From the NCBI RefSeq assembly GCF_000812965.1, contig NZ_JSYN01000015.1:62001-126000 (forward strand): a DNA stretch of 64,000 nucleotides, in the 5' to 3' direction. How positions within the stretch are numbered: position 1 is the first letter of the stretch; each line of letters begins with the position of its first letter. Of this stretch, positions 43,519 to 51,547 are shown piece by piece. A program made the position numbers and the translations under genes. This DNA is from Pedobacter kyungheensis. Its GTDB lineage: Bacteria > Bacteroidota > Bacteroidia > Sphingobacteriales > Sphingobacteriaceae. The notes beneath the pieces are model-generated. The model worked only from the letters and a program-made list of their open reading frames with translations, was not told the origin of the DNA and ran no database searches.

Positions 43519-43545
43519 AGATTTGTGTTCCTTTTACACAAATCT
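43519..43545 (+). promoter_or_regulatory. NrtR-type operator 1, upstream of nrtR
   Basis: Perfect inverted repeat AGATTTGTGT-N7-ACACAAATCT (10-7-10), ending 2 bp before the nrtR ATG. A -7 element TAGATTTG (43518-43525) overlaps it, so binding would block the promoter and repress nrtR. Confidence 0.75.
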
Positions 43546-43547
43546 TT

Positions 43548-44240
43548 ATGATCAATCAGAATATTAAAATCGCTGTAGATGCTATCGTTTTTGGCTACGA
43601 AAAAAATGTGCTTTACGTTTTGGCTGTGCAACAAAAATACGGGGTGTTTAAAGATCGGTGGGTTTTGCCTGGTGGTTTTATTAAAGATGATGAATCACTG
43701 ATTGATGCCGTTAAACGGGAGTTACAGGAAGAGGCAGGCGTTGGTGTAAACTATTTAGAGCAACTCAGTACCTTTGGCGATGACGTTAACCGTGATTCAA
43801 GAGGAAGAATAATTTCAGTTGCTTATTTTGCACTGGTTAATCCACAAAATTTTATACTTAAAGCCGATACCGATGCAAAAGATGCCCGATGGTTTCCGGT
43901 TAATCAGCTCCCGGTGCTAGGCTATGACCATAATGAAATGGTAAAATTGGCGCATGCCCGGTTAAAAGCTAAGCTAACTTATCAGCCCATAGGCTTTGAT
44001 CTGTTGGATGACGAATTTCTGTTCTCTGATCTCGAAAACCTGTATTGTTCAATTCTCGAACGCGATATAGACAGGAGAAATTTCAGAAAAAAAATCTTGA
44101 GTTTTCATATCCTCAAAGAAACAGATAAACTAGTTAAAACAAGCTCCAGTGGTCGTCCAGGTAAACTATTTAAGTTCGATAAAGCCAAATACGACCAGTT
44201 ATTAGAGGAGGATTTTCAATTTGAAATTAAGTTTGCGTAA
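43548..44240 (+). CDS. nrtR: NrtR-family Nudix-like transcriptional regulator
   Basis: 230 aa. An N-terminal Nudix domain (about 1-140) contains GGFIKDDESLIDAVKRELQEEAGV (cut here: GGFIKDDE, then RELQEEAGV), close to the Nudix box, followed by a winged-helix domain (about 150-230) with the typical IDRRNFRKKILSFHIL. NrtR proteins sense ADP-ribose and control NAD synthesis and salvage genes. The position at the head of an island of NAD genes and the three matching palindromes nearby fit autoregulation and control of the genes downstream. Confidence 0.9.
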   Translation: MINQNIKIAVDAIVFGYEKNVLYVLAVQQKYGVFKDRWVLPGGFIKDDESLIDAVKRELQEEAGVGVNYLEQLSTFGDDVNRDSRGRIISVAYFALVNPQNFILKADTDAKDARWFPVNQLPVLGYDHNEMVKLAHARLKAKLTYQPIGFDLLDDEFLFSDLENLYCSILERDIDRRNFRKKILSFHILKETDKLVKTSSSGRPGKLFKFDKAKYDQLLEEDFQFEIKFA

Positions 44241-44255
44241 AAATAACGCAAATAA
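44229..44255 (+). promoter_or_regulatory. NrtR-type operator 2, at the 3' end of nrtR
   Basis: GTTTGCGT-N7-ACGCAAAT, spanning the stop codon of nrtR. Same 8-7-8 core as operators 1 and 3, with one mismatch in the left arm (G for A). Centre-to-centre distance to operator 3 is 53 bp, about five helical turns. Confidence 0.65.
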
Positions 44256-44258
44256 TTC

Positions 44259-44308
44259 TTTGACTTTTAAAAAGTGTTTTTATATTTGTGTAATTAATAC
44301 GCAAATAT
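44259..44308 (+). promoter_or_regulatory. Promoter and NrtR-type operator 3 of the NAD island
   Basis: -33 TTTG (44259-44262), 18-bp spacer, -7 TATATTTG (44281-44288). The operator ATTTGTGT-N7-ACGCAAAT (core 44284-44306) overlaps the -7 element and ends just before the ATG at 44309. Binding should block RNA polymerase. Confidence 0.7.
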
Positions 44309-45145
44309 ATGATCAACTTAGATAAAAATTTCAGTCCGTTCGGTACAGAGAATGCTGTTCAGTTTCAGTCTTTCGTATTTGCCGGTGGCGAACCACACAT
44401 TAAAATTAGCAGTAATTTCGATCCTGCATCTGTTGTACAGCTTACACATCGCATAAATTCATTTAACGATCTGGGTTTAATTTGCACCACGGTTGATGCC
44501 TTGAAGCGTATGGGAGTTAAGACGATTAAATTGTTTATTCCTTACTTTCCCGCTGCAAGGCAAGACCGGGTAATGGTGCCAGGCGAACCTTTAACCGTTA
44601 AAGTTTATGCTGATATCATTAATGCACTTGGTCTTGATAACGTAACTGTTTTCGATCCACATTCGGAAGTTACACCCGCTTTGTTAAATAACTGCACAGT
44701 AATTACGAACCATGTTTTTATTCAAGAAGTTGTCGCACAAATTGGCCAAGGAGTTAAGCTCATTTCGCCAGATGGCGGTGCGCTGAAGAAAATTTATAAA
44801 GCTTCTGAATTTTTGGGTGGTGCAGAAGTGGTGGAGTGCTCGAAAAGCCGCGATGTTAAAACGGGCAGGTTATCGGGATTTAAAGTTTACGCTGAGGATT
44901 TGGAAGGAGCAGATTGTTTAATTGTTGATGATATATGTGACGGCGGAGGAACCTTTATTGGTCTGGCAGAAGAGCTTAAAAATAAAAATGCCGGTAAACT
45001 GTATCTGGCCATTAGTCACGGGATTTTTAGCAAAGGTTTTAATGAGCTGGCTAAATATTTTGATCAGATTTTTACAACCGATAGCATCAGAGAAGTCGAA
45101 GAAGTGGGCGTAACGCAGATCAAATTGCAGGATATTTTAAGATAA
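44309..45145 (+). CDS. Ribose-phosphate pyrophosphokinase-like enzyme (Prs-like; candidate ADP-ribose pyrophosphokinase)
   Basis: 278 aa, shorter than housekeeping Prs (about 310 aa). Recognisable Prs features: IPYFPAARQDRVM (about residues 70-82), FDPHSEVTPALL in place of the D-L-H-x region, the substrate loop LIVDDICDGGGTF (about 203-215), and the flexible loop KSRDVKTGR. It is first in the NAD island and shares that island with a NadV-type gene. Housekeeping PRPP synthesis is possible, but such Prs/NadV pairs in phages (NARP1) use an Adps enzyme that phosphorylates ADP-ribose to ADP-ribose pyrophosphate. Which substrate is used here cannot be told by eye. Confidence 0.85.
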   Translation: MINLDKNFSPFGTENAVQFQSFVFAGGEPHIKISSNFDPASVVQLTHRINSFNDLGLICTTVDALKRMGVKTIKLFIPYFPAARQDRVMVPGEPLTVKVYADIINALGLDNVTVFDPHSEVTPALLNNCTVITNHVFIQEVVAQIGQGVKLISPDGGALKKIYKASEFLGGAEVVECSKSRDVKTGRLSGFKVYAEDLEGADCLIVDDICDGGGTFIGLAEELKNKNAGKLYLAISHGIFSKGFNELAKYFDQIFTTDSIREVEEVGVTQIKLQDILR

Positions 45146-45165
45146 TACCCATAACAAACTAAAAA

Positions 45166-46641
45166 ATGACACCTACAATTGTTCATAATGGAATATTCGG
45201 ATTCGTGGTAGGCGATGCCCTTGGTGTGCCTGTAGAGTTTAAAAGCCGTGATTATTTAACCAGATTTCCGGTAACTGAAATGCTTGAATATGGAACCCAT
45301 AGACAACCTAAGGGAACCTGGAGCGATGATAGTTCGCTTACATTTTGTTTAGCTGAAAGTCTTTGCAATGGTTACAACTTAGATGATATTTCGCAGAAAT
45401 TCCTTCAATGGTTCAATGCTCAAATTTGGACACCGCACGGAAGCGTTTTCGATATAGGTATTGCAACAACTGCAGCCATTAAGCTGATAAAGCATGGAAT
45501 TGACCCCGTTTTATGTGGTGGGGAATCAGAGATGGACAATGGGAACGGATCTTTAATGCGGATTTTGCCTTTGCTGTTTTATTTGCAGAATGAAAGCGAT
45601 TTGAAAGTTATTTTTCAACGTGTAAAAGAAGTTTCATCGATTACACATGCACATTTTCGTTCTGTTTTTGCCTGTTTTATTTATGTTATATATGGTTTAG
45701 CATTGTTAAAAGGACAAAATAAGAAAGAAGCATACCTTACAACGCAGTTAAAAATTAAGCATTTCATACAGGAAAATAATTTTGATGTTAATGAAATTAA
45801 ATTGTTTAAAAGAGTTCTGGTAGATGATATCTCAGGAGTTCCTGAAAATGAGATCTATTCTTCCGGTTATGTGTTGCATAGTCTCGAAGCTAGTTTATGG
45901 TGTATCCATACTACGGAATCTTATGAGGATGCGGTTTTAAAAGCTGTTAATCTGGGCGATGATACCGATACAACAGCTGCAATAACAGGAGGTTTGGCTG
46001 GTTTAATATATGGTTTTAATGCAATTCCTGAAAGCTGGTTGAATGTGATTATTAAAAAAGAAGAAATTGAAAAACTTTGTTTAGGAATGGATACTACATT
46101 GATAAAACAACAAAAATATACTGTAGAGGATATTAAAAAAGGTGATAAATTCCTGATGTTCTGGGGGCATCAGCCTGCTCCAAATGGTGAAATAACTAAA
46201 ACCTGTTTTAGTCAGTGGTGGCTTTCATCTTTCGTACACGAGGGGGTTAATTATAAAACTGCTGAGCATTGGATGATGGCCAAAAAAGCAGAACTATTTG
46301 GCGATACAACAATTTTAGCTAAGATTTTAAACGCCAAAACGCCAGCCGAAGCTAAAAAACTTGGACGCGAGGTAAACGATTATGATGATGATATTTGGGT
46401 TAAAAGCAGATTTGAAATCGTAAGGCAAGGCAATTATTTAAAATTTAGCCAAAACGAAGCGCTTAAGGATTATTTACTCGCCACTGATAAACGGATTTTG
46501 GTTGAGGCGAGTCCTGTTGATTCAATTTGGGGTATAGGTTTAGCTCACGATCATCCAGATGCTACTTATCCCGAAAAATGGAAAGGACTTAACCTGTTAG
46601 GCTTTGCTTTAATGCAGGTGAGGGATGAATTAAAAAAATAA
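45166..46641 (+). CDS. ADP-ribosylglycohydrolase fused to a NADAR (YbiA-like) domain
   Basis: 491 aa, two domains. Residues 1-300 are a DraG-type ADP-ribosylglycohydrolase with both metal-binding motifs intact: GDALGVPVEFKSRD, TWSDDSSLTF (Asp pair) and LGDDTDTTAAITGGLAG. Residues about 325-491 are a NADAR/YbiA domain: FWGHQPAPNGEITKT, CFSQWWLSSF, YKTAEHWMMAKKAELFGD and IWGIGLA. NADAR enzymes remove N-ADP-ribose from guanine and act on ADP-ribose derivatives. The fusion would reverse both protein- and base-linked ADP-ribosylation. It follows the Prs-like gene by 20 bp. Confidence 0.93.
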   Translation: MTPTIVHNGIFGFVVGDALGVPVEFKSRDYLTRFPVTEMLEYGTHRQPKGTWSDDSSLTFCLAESLCNGYNLDDISQKFLQWFNAQIWTPHGSVFDIGIATTAAIKLIKHGIDPVLCGGESEMDNGNGSLMRILPLLFYLQNESDLKVIFQRVKEVSSITHAHFRSVFACFIYVIYGLALLKGQNKKEAYLTTQLKIKHFIQENNFDVNEIKLFKRVLVDDISGVPENEIYSSGYVLHSLEASLWCIHTTESYEDAVLKAVNLGDDTDTTAAITGGLAGLIYGFNAIPESWLNVIIKKEEIEKLCLGMDTTLIKQQKYTVEDIKKGDKFLMFWGHQPAPNGEITKTCFSQWWLSSFVHEGVNYKTAEHWMMAKKAELFGDTTILAKILNAKTPAEAKKLGREVNDYDDDIWVKSRFEIVRQGNYLKFSQNEALKDYLLATDKRILVEASPVDSIWGIGLAHDHPDATYPEKWKGLNLLGFALMQVRDELKK

Positions 46642-46717
46642 AATTGGAAAACTGTAGCCTTACATCAGTAAGCACACAAAATAAAAGTTTAATGAGCAAA
46701 CTGGAAAAATTTAGAAA

Positions 46718-47239
46718 ATGATTTTAGCGGTAATTAAAGCAGACATCACCACAATTGAAGTTGATGCGATTGTTAACGCTGCAAACAGTTCATTGCTTGG
46801 TGGAGGCGGGGTAGATGGTGCAATCCATAGAAAAGGTGGTAAAGCAATTTTGGAAGCCTGTATGGTTATCAGAAGTAAACAAGGCGGTTGTAAAACGGGA
46901 GAAGCAGTGATTACAACTGCAGGTAACTTACCATCGAAAAATGTAATTCATACCGTTGGACCAGTTTGGAATGGTGAAAGTGCTGAAAAGGAAGCTTTAC
47001 TTGCCAGTTGTTACAGGAATAGCTTAAAACTTGCGGTCGAAAATAACCTTAAAACCCTGGCTTTTCCTAATATCAGTACCGGCATTTATCATTTTCCAAA
47101 AGATAAAGCTGCTGAAATTGCCATTGCCACAGTAAATAATTTTGCTGAAAAGGGAAAGATAGAAAAAGTAATTTTTGTGTGTTTCGACGATGAGAATTAT
47201 AAACTCTATGAAGAAAAACTCAATCGCATTAAACAATGA
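46718..47239 (+). CDS. Macrodomain ADP-ribose hydrolase/deacetylase (YmdB/MacroD-like)
   Basis: 173 aa single macrodomain. [24 protein letters not shown] (key part [17 protein letters not shown], residues about 23-39) is the MacroD-type catalytic loop, and [12 protein letters not shown] (about 112-123) is the second ADP-ribose loop. Such proteins remove mono-ADP-ribose from Glu/Asp or deacetylate O-acetyl-ADP-ribose, giving ADP-ribose. A 76-bp gap follows the ARH-NADAR gene without a terminator. Confidence 0.93.
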   Translation: MILAVIKADITTIEVDAIVNAANSSLLGGGGVDGAIHRKGGKAILEACMVIRSKQGGCKTGEAVITTAGNLPSKNVIHTVGPVWNGESAEKEALLASCYRNSLKLAVENNLKTLAFPNISTGIYHFPKDKAAEIAIATVNNFAEKGKIEKVIFVCFDDENYKLYEEKLNRIKQ

Positions 47240-47264
47240 GATGAGTTGTTAATAGAATTACAAA

Positions 47265-47899
47265 ATGAAAATAACAGTTAAAAAATATAAAGAGCAACTA
47301 GTAGAATGGCCAAATTCAGGGTGCCATATTATGGCCCAGTATGATGACGAAAAATAATCGTTTATCAGGCTTACCGTAAAGAAATAGGCGAATTTGCTGT
47401 CAAAAATCAATTTTTTGGTGGCGAATTCAGCTTAAACAGAATGACCTGGATAAAACCCAATTTTTTATGGATGATGTATAGGAGCGGTTGGGGAACAAAG
47501 GAGGGGCAAGAAATCACTTTAGCCATTCACCTTAAAATCTCTGCGTTTCAGAATTATCTGGAAAATGCAGCGTATACTTCTTTTGCCCAAAGCGAAGGCA
47601 TATCTCATGAGGAATGGAGAAATGAATTAGAAAACTCCAGCATCAGGTTACAATGGGATCCGGATCATGATCCTCATGGTAAGAAAGAAGATAGAAGAGC
47701 TATTCAGATTGGATTGAGAGATAACTTTATCAACTCTTTCGCAACCAAAGATATACTGTTGATCGAGGATATCAGTGAATTTGTTCGTGAGCAACACAAA
47801 TTCGTTCAAAACAACCAATTGGCAGACCTTCTGGTACCAGAAGAAAAACCTTTTAAGTTTAGCAATGCTGATTTAAACAGTAAATTAAAAATCTCATAA
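47265..47899 (+). pseudogene. DUF4291 protein gene with a single-base frameshift
   Basis: The first frame starts at 47265 (MKITVKKYKEQLVEW, to MAQYDDEK) and stops at TAA 47355-47357. The other frame picks up at once, IIVYQAYRKEIGEF, then FFGGEFSLNRMTWIKPNF and onward to 47899, including FLWMMYRSGWGTKEGQE. Together they spell one DUF4291 protein (about 211 aa). The break is in a run of five A (47350-47354) where six would restore the frame. The function of DUF4291 is not established, but its place in an ADP-ribose island is suggestive. A sequencing or assembly error, a true mutation, or slippage at the A-run are all possible. Confidence 0.8.
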
Positions 47900-47908
47900 A
47901 TTAAAATC

Positions 47909-48451
47909 ATGGATGAGAAAATAACAAAAGGAATAAGCAAGTTTTTGAGCTTTGTACTCAGGCATTCGCCCGAAACGATCGGACTCAGCTTAGATGAGAA
48001 CGGTTGGGCCAATGTGGATGAACTGCTGCAAAAAAGTAGTCGTGACGGAAAAATACTTACCATTGAAATGTTAACCCATGTGGTAGAAAGTAACGATAAA
48101 AAAAGATTTGCTTTTAATAACGATAAAACCAAAATAAGGGCCAGCCAGGGGCATTCTATTGAAATTGAACTTAACCTGATGGCAGTAACCCCTCCTGAAC
48201 AGTTATACCACGGCACGGTAGCCAAATATCTTGAGGGGATTAAAAAAGAGGGCTTATTGAAAATGAGCAGGCAGCATGTTCATTTGAGTAAGGATAAAGA
48301 AACCGCTGTAAAGGTAGGAAGCAGAAGAGGGCTTGCACAAATACTTACCGTTAATGCTGGAGAAATGCATCGGGCCGGTTTTCAGTTTTTCTTATCCGAT
48401 AACGGCGTTTGGCTTACAGATTCGGTTCCGGAAAATTATATTGCATTTTAA
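47909..48451 (+). CDS. kptA: RNA 2'-phosphotransferase KptA/Tpt1
   Basis: 180 aa. Transfers a 2'-phosphate from RNA to NAD+, releasing nicotinamide and ADP-ribose 1''-2'' cyclic phosphate. LSFVLRHSPETIGLSLDENGW (first part LSFVLRHSPETIG, residues about 11-23) is the N-terminal signature, RASQGHSIE the RxQGH motif, YHGT and RQHVHLS the NAD site. It lies 9 bp after the DUF4291 gene and 2 bp before the metallophosphoesterase, as a tight operon. Confidence 0.95.
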   Translation: MDEKITKGISKFLSFVLRHSPETIGLSLDENGWANVDELLQKSSRDGKILTIEMLTHVVESNDKKRFAFNNDKTKIRASQGHSIEIELNLMAVTPPEQLYHGTVAKYLEGIKKEGLLKMSRQHVHLSKDKETAVKVGSRRGLAQILTVNAGEMHRAGFQFFLSDNGVWLTDSVPENYIAF

Positions 48452-48453
48452 TT

Positions 48454-49185
48454 ATGAGCAGAGTATTGGTTATAGGCGATATACATGGCGGTTTAAAGGC
48501 ATTAATCCAGGTATTGGAACGCGCTTCGGCAACTGAACAGGATCGGCTTATATTTTTGGGTGATTATGTTGATGGCTGGAGTGAATCGGCTCAGGTAATT
48601 GATTATCTTTTGAAATTGAAAGAAACCCACGAATGCATTTTTATAAGGGGAAATCACGATGTCTGGTGCGAAGATTGGTTAAAGAGCGGAATAATAGATG
48701 ATGTTTGGTATCAGCATGGCGGTAAAGAAACTATTGATAGCTATGCCCATATCGGCGCTGATGAGCAAAAGAAGCATCTGGTTTTTTTTGAGCAGACGGA
48801 AGATTATCATGTAGATGAGCAGAACAAGCTGTTTATTCATGCCGGGTTTTCGTCTATGCACGGACCAGCCAAAGAGCGTTATGCCTCTAACTATTCCTGG
48901 GATCGCACCTTATGGGAAGTGGCGCTTACCATGGATAGGCGTATCAAGAAGGATTCGGCACTATACCCTAAGCGGCTTTTACTCTTTAACGAGATTTACA
49001 TTGGCCACACACCAACACTTTATTACAATGTAGATGTGCCCATGAATGGTTGTAACGTTTGGAACATCGATACAGGAGCTGCATTTACAGGTAAATTAAC
49101 CTGTTTTGATATTGAAACTAAACAATTTTGGCAGAGTGATACTTTACAAAGCTTGTATCCAAACGAAAAAGGAAGAAATAAATGA
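48454..49185 (+). CDS. Metallophosphoesterase, PPP-type
   Basis: 243 aa from the ATG at 48454 (MSRVLVIGDIHGG), 2 bp after kptA; an ATG 45 bp upstream lies inside kptA and adds nothing conserved. Metal motifs: GDIHGG (8-13), GDYVDG (about 36-41), IRGNHDVW (about 65-72) and later HAGF and IGHTPT. The fold is like ApaH/PrpE or PPP phosphatases. In this neighbourhood the likely substrate is the cyclic or 1''-phosphate of ADP-ribose, or a nucleotide. Inference only. Confidence 0.9.
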   Translation: MSRVLVIGDIHGGLKALIQVLERASATEQDRLIFLGDYVDGWSESAQVIDYLLKLKETHECIFIRGNHDVWCEDWLKSGIIDDVWYQHGGKETIDSYAHIGADEQKKHLVFFEQTEDYHVDEQNKLFIHAGFSSMHGPAKERYASNYSWDRTLWEVALTMDRRIKKDSALYPKRLLLFNEIYIGHTPTLYYNVDVPMNGCNVWNIDTGAAFTGKLTCFDIETKQFWQSDTLQSLYPNEKGRNK

Positions 49186-49652
49186 AAGATATTGAATATA
49201 AGAAAGGCGACGCAACAAATCCTTCAGGTAACGGAAATAAGATTATCGTTCATATATGTAACGATATCGGAGGTTGGGGAAAGGGCTTCGTCTTAGCGAT
49301 TTCAAAAAGATGGAAAGCTCCGGAAAATAGTTACAGAACATGGTATCAATCCAAAGATAATTTCAATCTGGGTGAAGTTCAGTTTGTACAGGTGGAACAA
49401 GATTTATGGATAGCTAATTTAATTGGTCAGCATAAAATTAATAAGGCTCAAAATGGTACTGTTCCAATTAGATATGTTGCCGTTGAAAAAGGCTTAAAGA
49501 AAGTTGCAGATTTTGCATGTGATATTAATGCCTCAGTCCACATGCCAAGAATAGGATGTGGTTTAGCAGGAGGAGAATGGGGAATGATTGAGCCAATTAT
49601 TAAAGAAACAATTTCAAAAAAAGATATTAATACAACAGTCTACGATTTTTAA
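49182..49652 (+). CDS. Macrodomain protein, ALC1/TARG1/Poa1-like
   Basis: 156 aa. GDATNPSGNGNKIIVHICND (split: GDATNPSGNGNK, IIVHICND) is the first loop and MPRIGCGLAGGEWGMIEPII the second, as in the ALC1/Poa1 macrodomain class. Yeast Poa1p hydrolyses ADP-ribose 1''-phosphate, the by-product of tRNA splicing by Tpt1. The ATG overlaps the stop of the phosphoesterase gene by 4 bp, so translation is coupled. This chain of KptA, phosphoesterase and Poa1-like macrodomain fits by-product clearance. Confidence 0.88.
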   Translation: MKDIEYKKGDATNPSGNGNKIIVHICNDIGGWGKGFVLAISKRWKAPENSYRTWYQSKDNFNLGEVQFVQVEQDLWIANLIGQHKINKAQNGTVPIRYVAVEKGLKKVADFACDINASVHMPRIGCGLAGGEWGMIEPIIKETISKKDINTTVYDF

Positions 49653-49664
49653 AAGCCAGAACCT

Positions 49665-51122
49665 ATGAATCCATTATTATTAACAGATGGTTACAAAGTT
49701 GACCACAGAAGACAATATCCTGAACATACCACATTAGTATACTCTAACTGGACGCCAAGAAAAAGCCGCTACGATGAAATTGATCATGTTGTGCTATTTG
49801 GTTTGCAATATTTTATCAAAAAATACATCATCGAAGAGTTTGATAAAAACTTTTTCAGTCAGCCTAAAGAAGAGGTTTTAAGAAAATATGCCCGTCGCAT
49901 TAACAATTACCTGGGCGAAAACCTGGTAGGTACAGCGCATATAGGCGCTTTGCATGATCTGGGATATATTCCAATGGTATTTAAATCTTTGCCCGAAGGT
50001 GCTAAAGTGCCCTTACGCATTCCGATGTTTACCATGTACAACACACTGCCTGAATTTTTTTGGCTGACCAATTATTTCGAAACCTTACTTTCTGCGGTGG
50101 TGTGGTTGCCATGTAATTCAGCAACGCTGGCTTTGCAATATCGGGGTATTTTGGATCGTGCAGCTATTGAAACATCGTCGGTACCTGAATTTGTAGACTG
50201 GCAGGGGCACGATTTTTCCATGCGTGGTATGGGCGGCATTGAAGCTGCGGTTACTTCGGCAGCAGGCCATTTGTTAAGTTTCACTGGTACTGATACCATT
50301 CCGGCTATTGATTTTCTGGAAGAATATTACAATGCCAATTCAGATCAGGAGTTAATTGGTGGTTCAGTTGCCGCAACCGAACACTCTGTAATGTGTATGG
50401 GCACCAATACAGGTGAGCTCGAAACCTTTAAAAGATTAATTTTGGAAGTTTACCCTAAAGGGATTGTTTCTATTGTATCAGATACCTGGGATTTATGGAA
50501 GGTTTTAACAGAATATTTACCACAGCTCAAAAATGAAATCGTTAACCGCGAGGGTAAAGTGGTTATCCGCCCCGATTCTGGTGATCCGGTCGATATCATT
50601 TGTGGTAATCCGAATGGTAAGCATGAAAACGAACGGAAAGGTGTAATTGAATTGCTTTGGGATGTCTTTGGTGGCAAAGTAAATGATAAAGGCTTTAAAG
50701 AACTGGTTCCGCAGATTGGCGCCATTTACGGCGATAGTATTAATTTAGAAAGAGCCACTCAGATTTGTGAGCGGCTAAAAGCCAAAGGTTTTGCCTCTAC
50801 CAATGTGGTATTGGGTATTGGTTCTTTCACTTATCAGTATAATACCCGCGATACTTTTGGTTTTGCCATGAAAGCTACTTACGGCGAAGTAAACGGCCAG
50901 GGTCGCGATATTTTTAAAGACCCGATTACTGATGACGGAACCAAAAAATCGGCGAAAGGTTTGTTGCAGATTTTTAAAGATGCCAATGGCGAATATCAGT
51001 TAAAAGATCAGTGCACCTGGGAAGAAGAGCGGGGAGGCGAGTTGAAAGAAGTGTTCAGGGATGGGGAATTGTTGATCGATCAAACGTTGGCTGAGATTAG
51101 AGAAAGATTGAGGAAAAGTTAA
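49665..51122 (+). CDS. nadV: Nicotinamide phosphoribosyltransferase-type enzyme (NadV/NAMPT)
   Basis: 485 aa, full length. PLLLTDGYKVDHRRQYP (residues 3-19) and VSIVSDTWDLWKVL, VIRPDSGDPVDII, YGDSIN, and GIGSFTYQYNTRDTFGFAMKAT (split: GIGSFTYQYN, TRDTFGFAMKAT) are NAMPT hallmarks, placing the active histidine and substrate tunnel. The usual reaction is nicotinamide + PRPP to NMN. In phage NARP1 a relative (Namat) joins nicotinamide to ADP-ribose pyrophosphate to yield NAD+ directly. It closes the island, 12 bp after the second macrodomain. Confidence 0.93.
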   Translation: MNPLLLTDGYKVDHRRQYPEHTTLVYSNWTPRKSRYDEIDHVVLFGLQYFIKKYIIEEFDKNFFSQPKEEVLRKYARRINNYLGENLVGTAHIGALHDLGYIPMVFKSLPEGAKVPLRIPMFTMYNTLPEFFWLTNYFETLLSAVVWLPCNSATLALQYRGILDRAAIETSSVPEFVDWQGHDFSMRGMGGIEAAVTSAAGHLLSFTGTDTIPAIDFLEEYYNANSDQELIGGSVAATEHSVMCMGTNTGELETFKRLILEVYPKGIVSIVSDTWDLWKVLTEYLPQLKNEIVNREGKVVIRPDSGDPVDIICGNPNGKHENERKGVIELLWDVFGGKVNDKGFKELVPQIGAIYGDSINLERATQICERLKAKGFASTNVVLGIGSFTYQYNTRDTFGFAMKATYGEVNGQGRDIFKDPITDDGTKKSAKGLLQIFKDANGEYQLKDQCTWEEERGGELKEVFRDGELLIDQTLAEIRERLRKS

Positions 51123-51254
51123 ATGCTGTTTTAAACCAGTTGGTATTGATACTGGCTGGTTTATTTAATAAATTACTACGCAAAACATAAGATTATCAGG
51201 TTTTTAAAGCGCTAAAATTTATAGACCCATTACATATTCATTAAATTATTCTTG

Positions 51255-51276
51255 TATATTTGTACCATATTGGTAC
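51255..51276 (+). promoter_or_regulatory. Promoter with operator palindrome of the toxin-antitoxin pair
   Basis: -7 TATATTTG (51255-51262) with the inverted repeat GTACCA-TAT-TGGTAC (51262-51276) at its 3' edge. YefM-type antitoxins repress through such short TGTAC palindromes. It separates this pair from nadV, so it is not driven by the NrtR promoter alone. Confidence 0.6.
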
Positions 51277-51292
51277 GCATTAAATTAAGGTT

Positions 51293-51547
51293 ATGTTAGT
51301 AGTAAGTAGTAGAGAATTCAGGGAAAAACAAGCCGAGTACATGGATATGGCTGATAATGGAGAGCAGATTATTGTTCAGCGGGGAAAGAATAAAGCTTAT
51401 TCAATTACTCCAATAACCAACGATGATATTTATTTTTCGAAAGAAATGGTTGAAAAACTTGAAAAATCACTTTCTCAGGCAAAAAATGGTGAGGTGACTA
51501 AAGTGACAGGGAAAGAGGCTTTGGTAGAATTTCTTAAAGATTTATAA
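51293..51547 (+). CDS. YefM/Phd-family antitoxin
   Basis: 84 aa. The N-terminal MLVVSSREFREKQAEYMDMADNGEQIIVQRGK (split: SSREFREKQAEYMDM) is the DNA-binding Phd/YefM fold, and the C-terminal half is the charged helix that wraps the toxin. It represses its own operon. Its stop overlaps the toxin start by one base (TAATG). Confidence 0.9.
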   Translation: MLVVSSREFREKQAEYMDMADNGEQIIVQRGKNKAYSITPITNDDIYFSKEMVEKLEKSLSQAKNGEVTKVTGKEALVEFLKDL

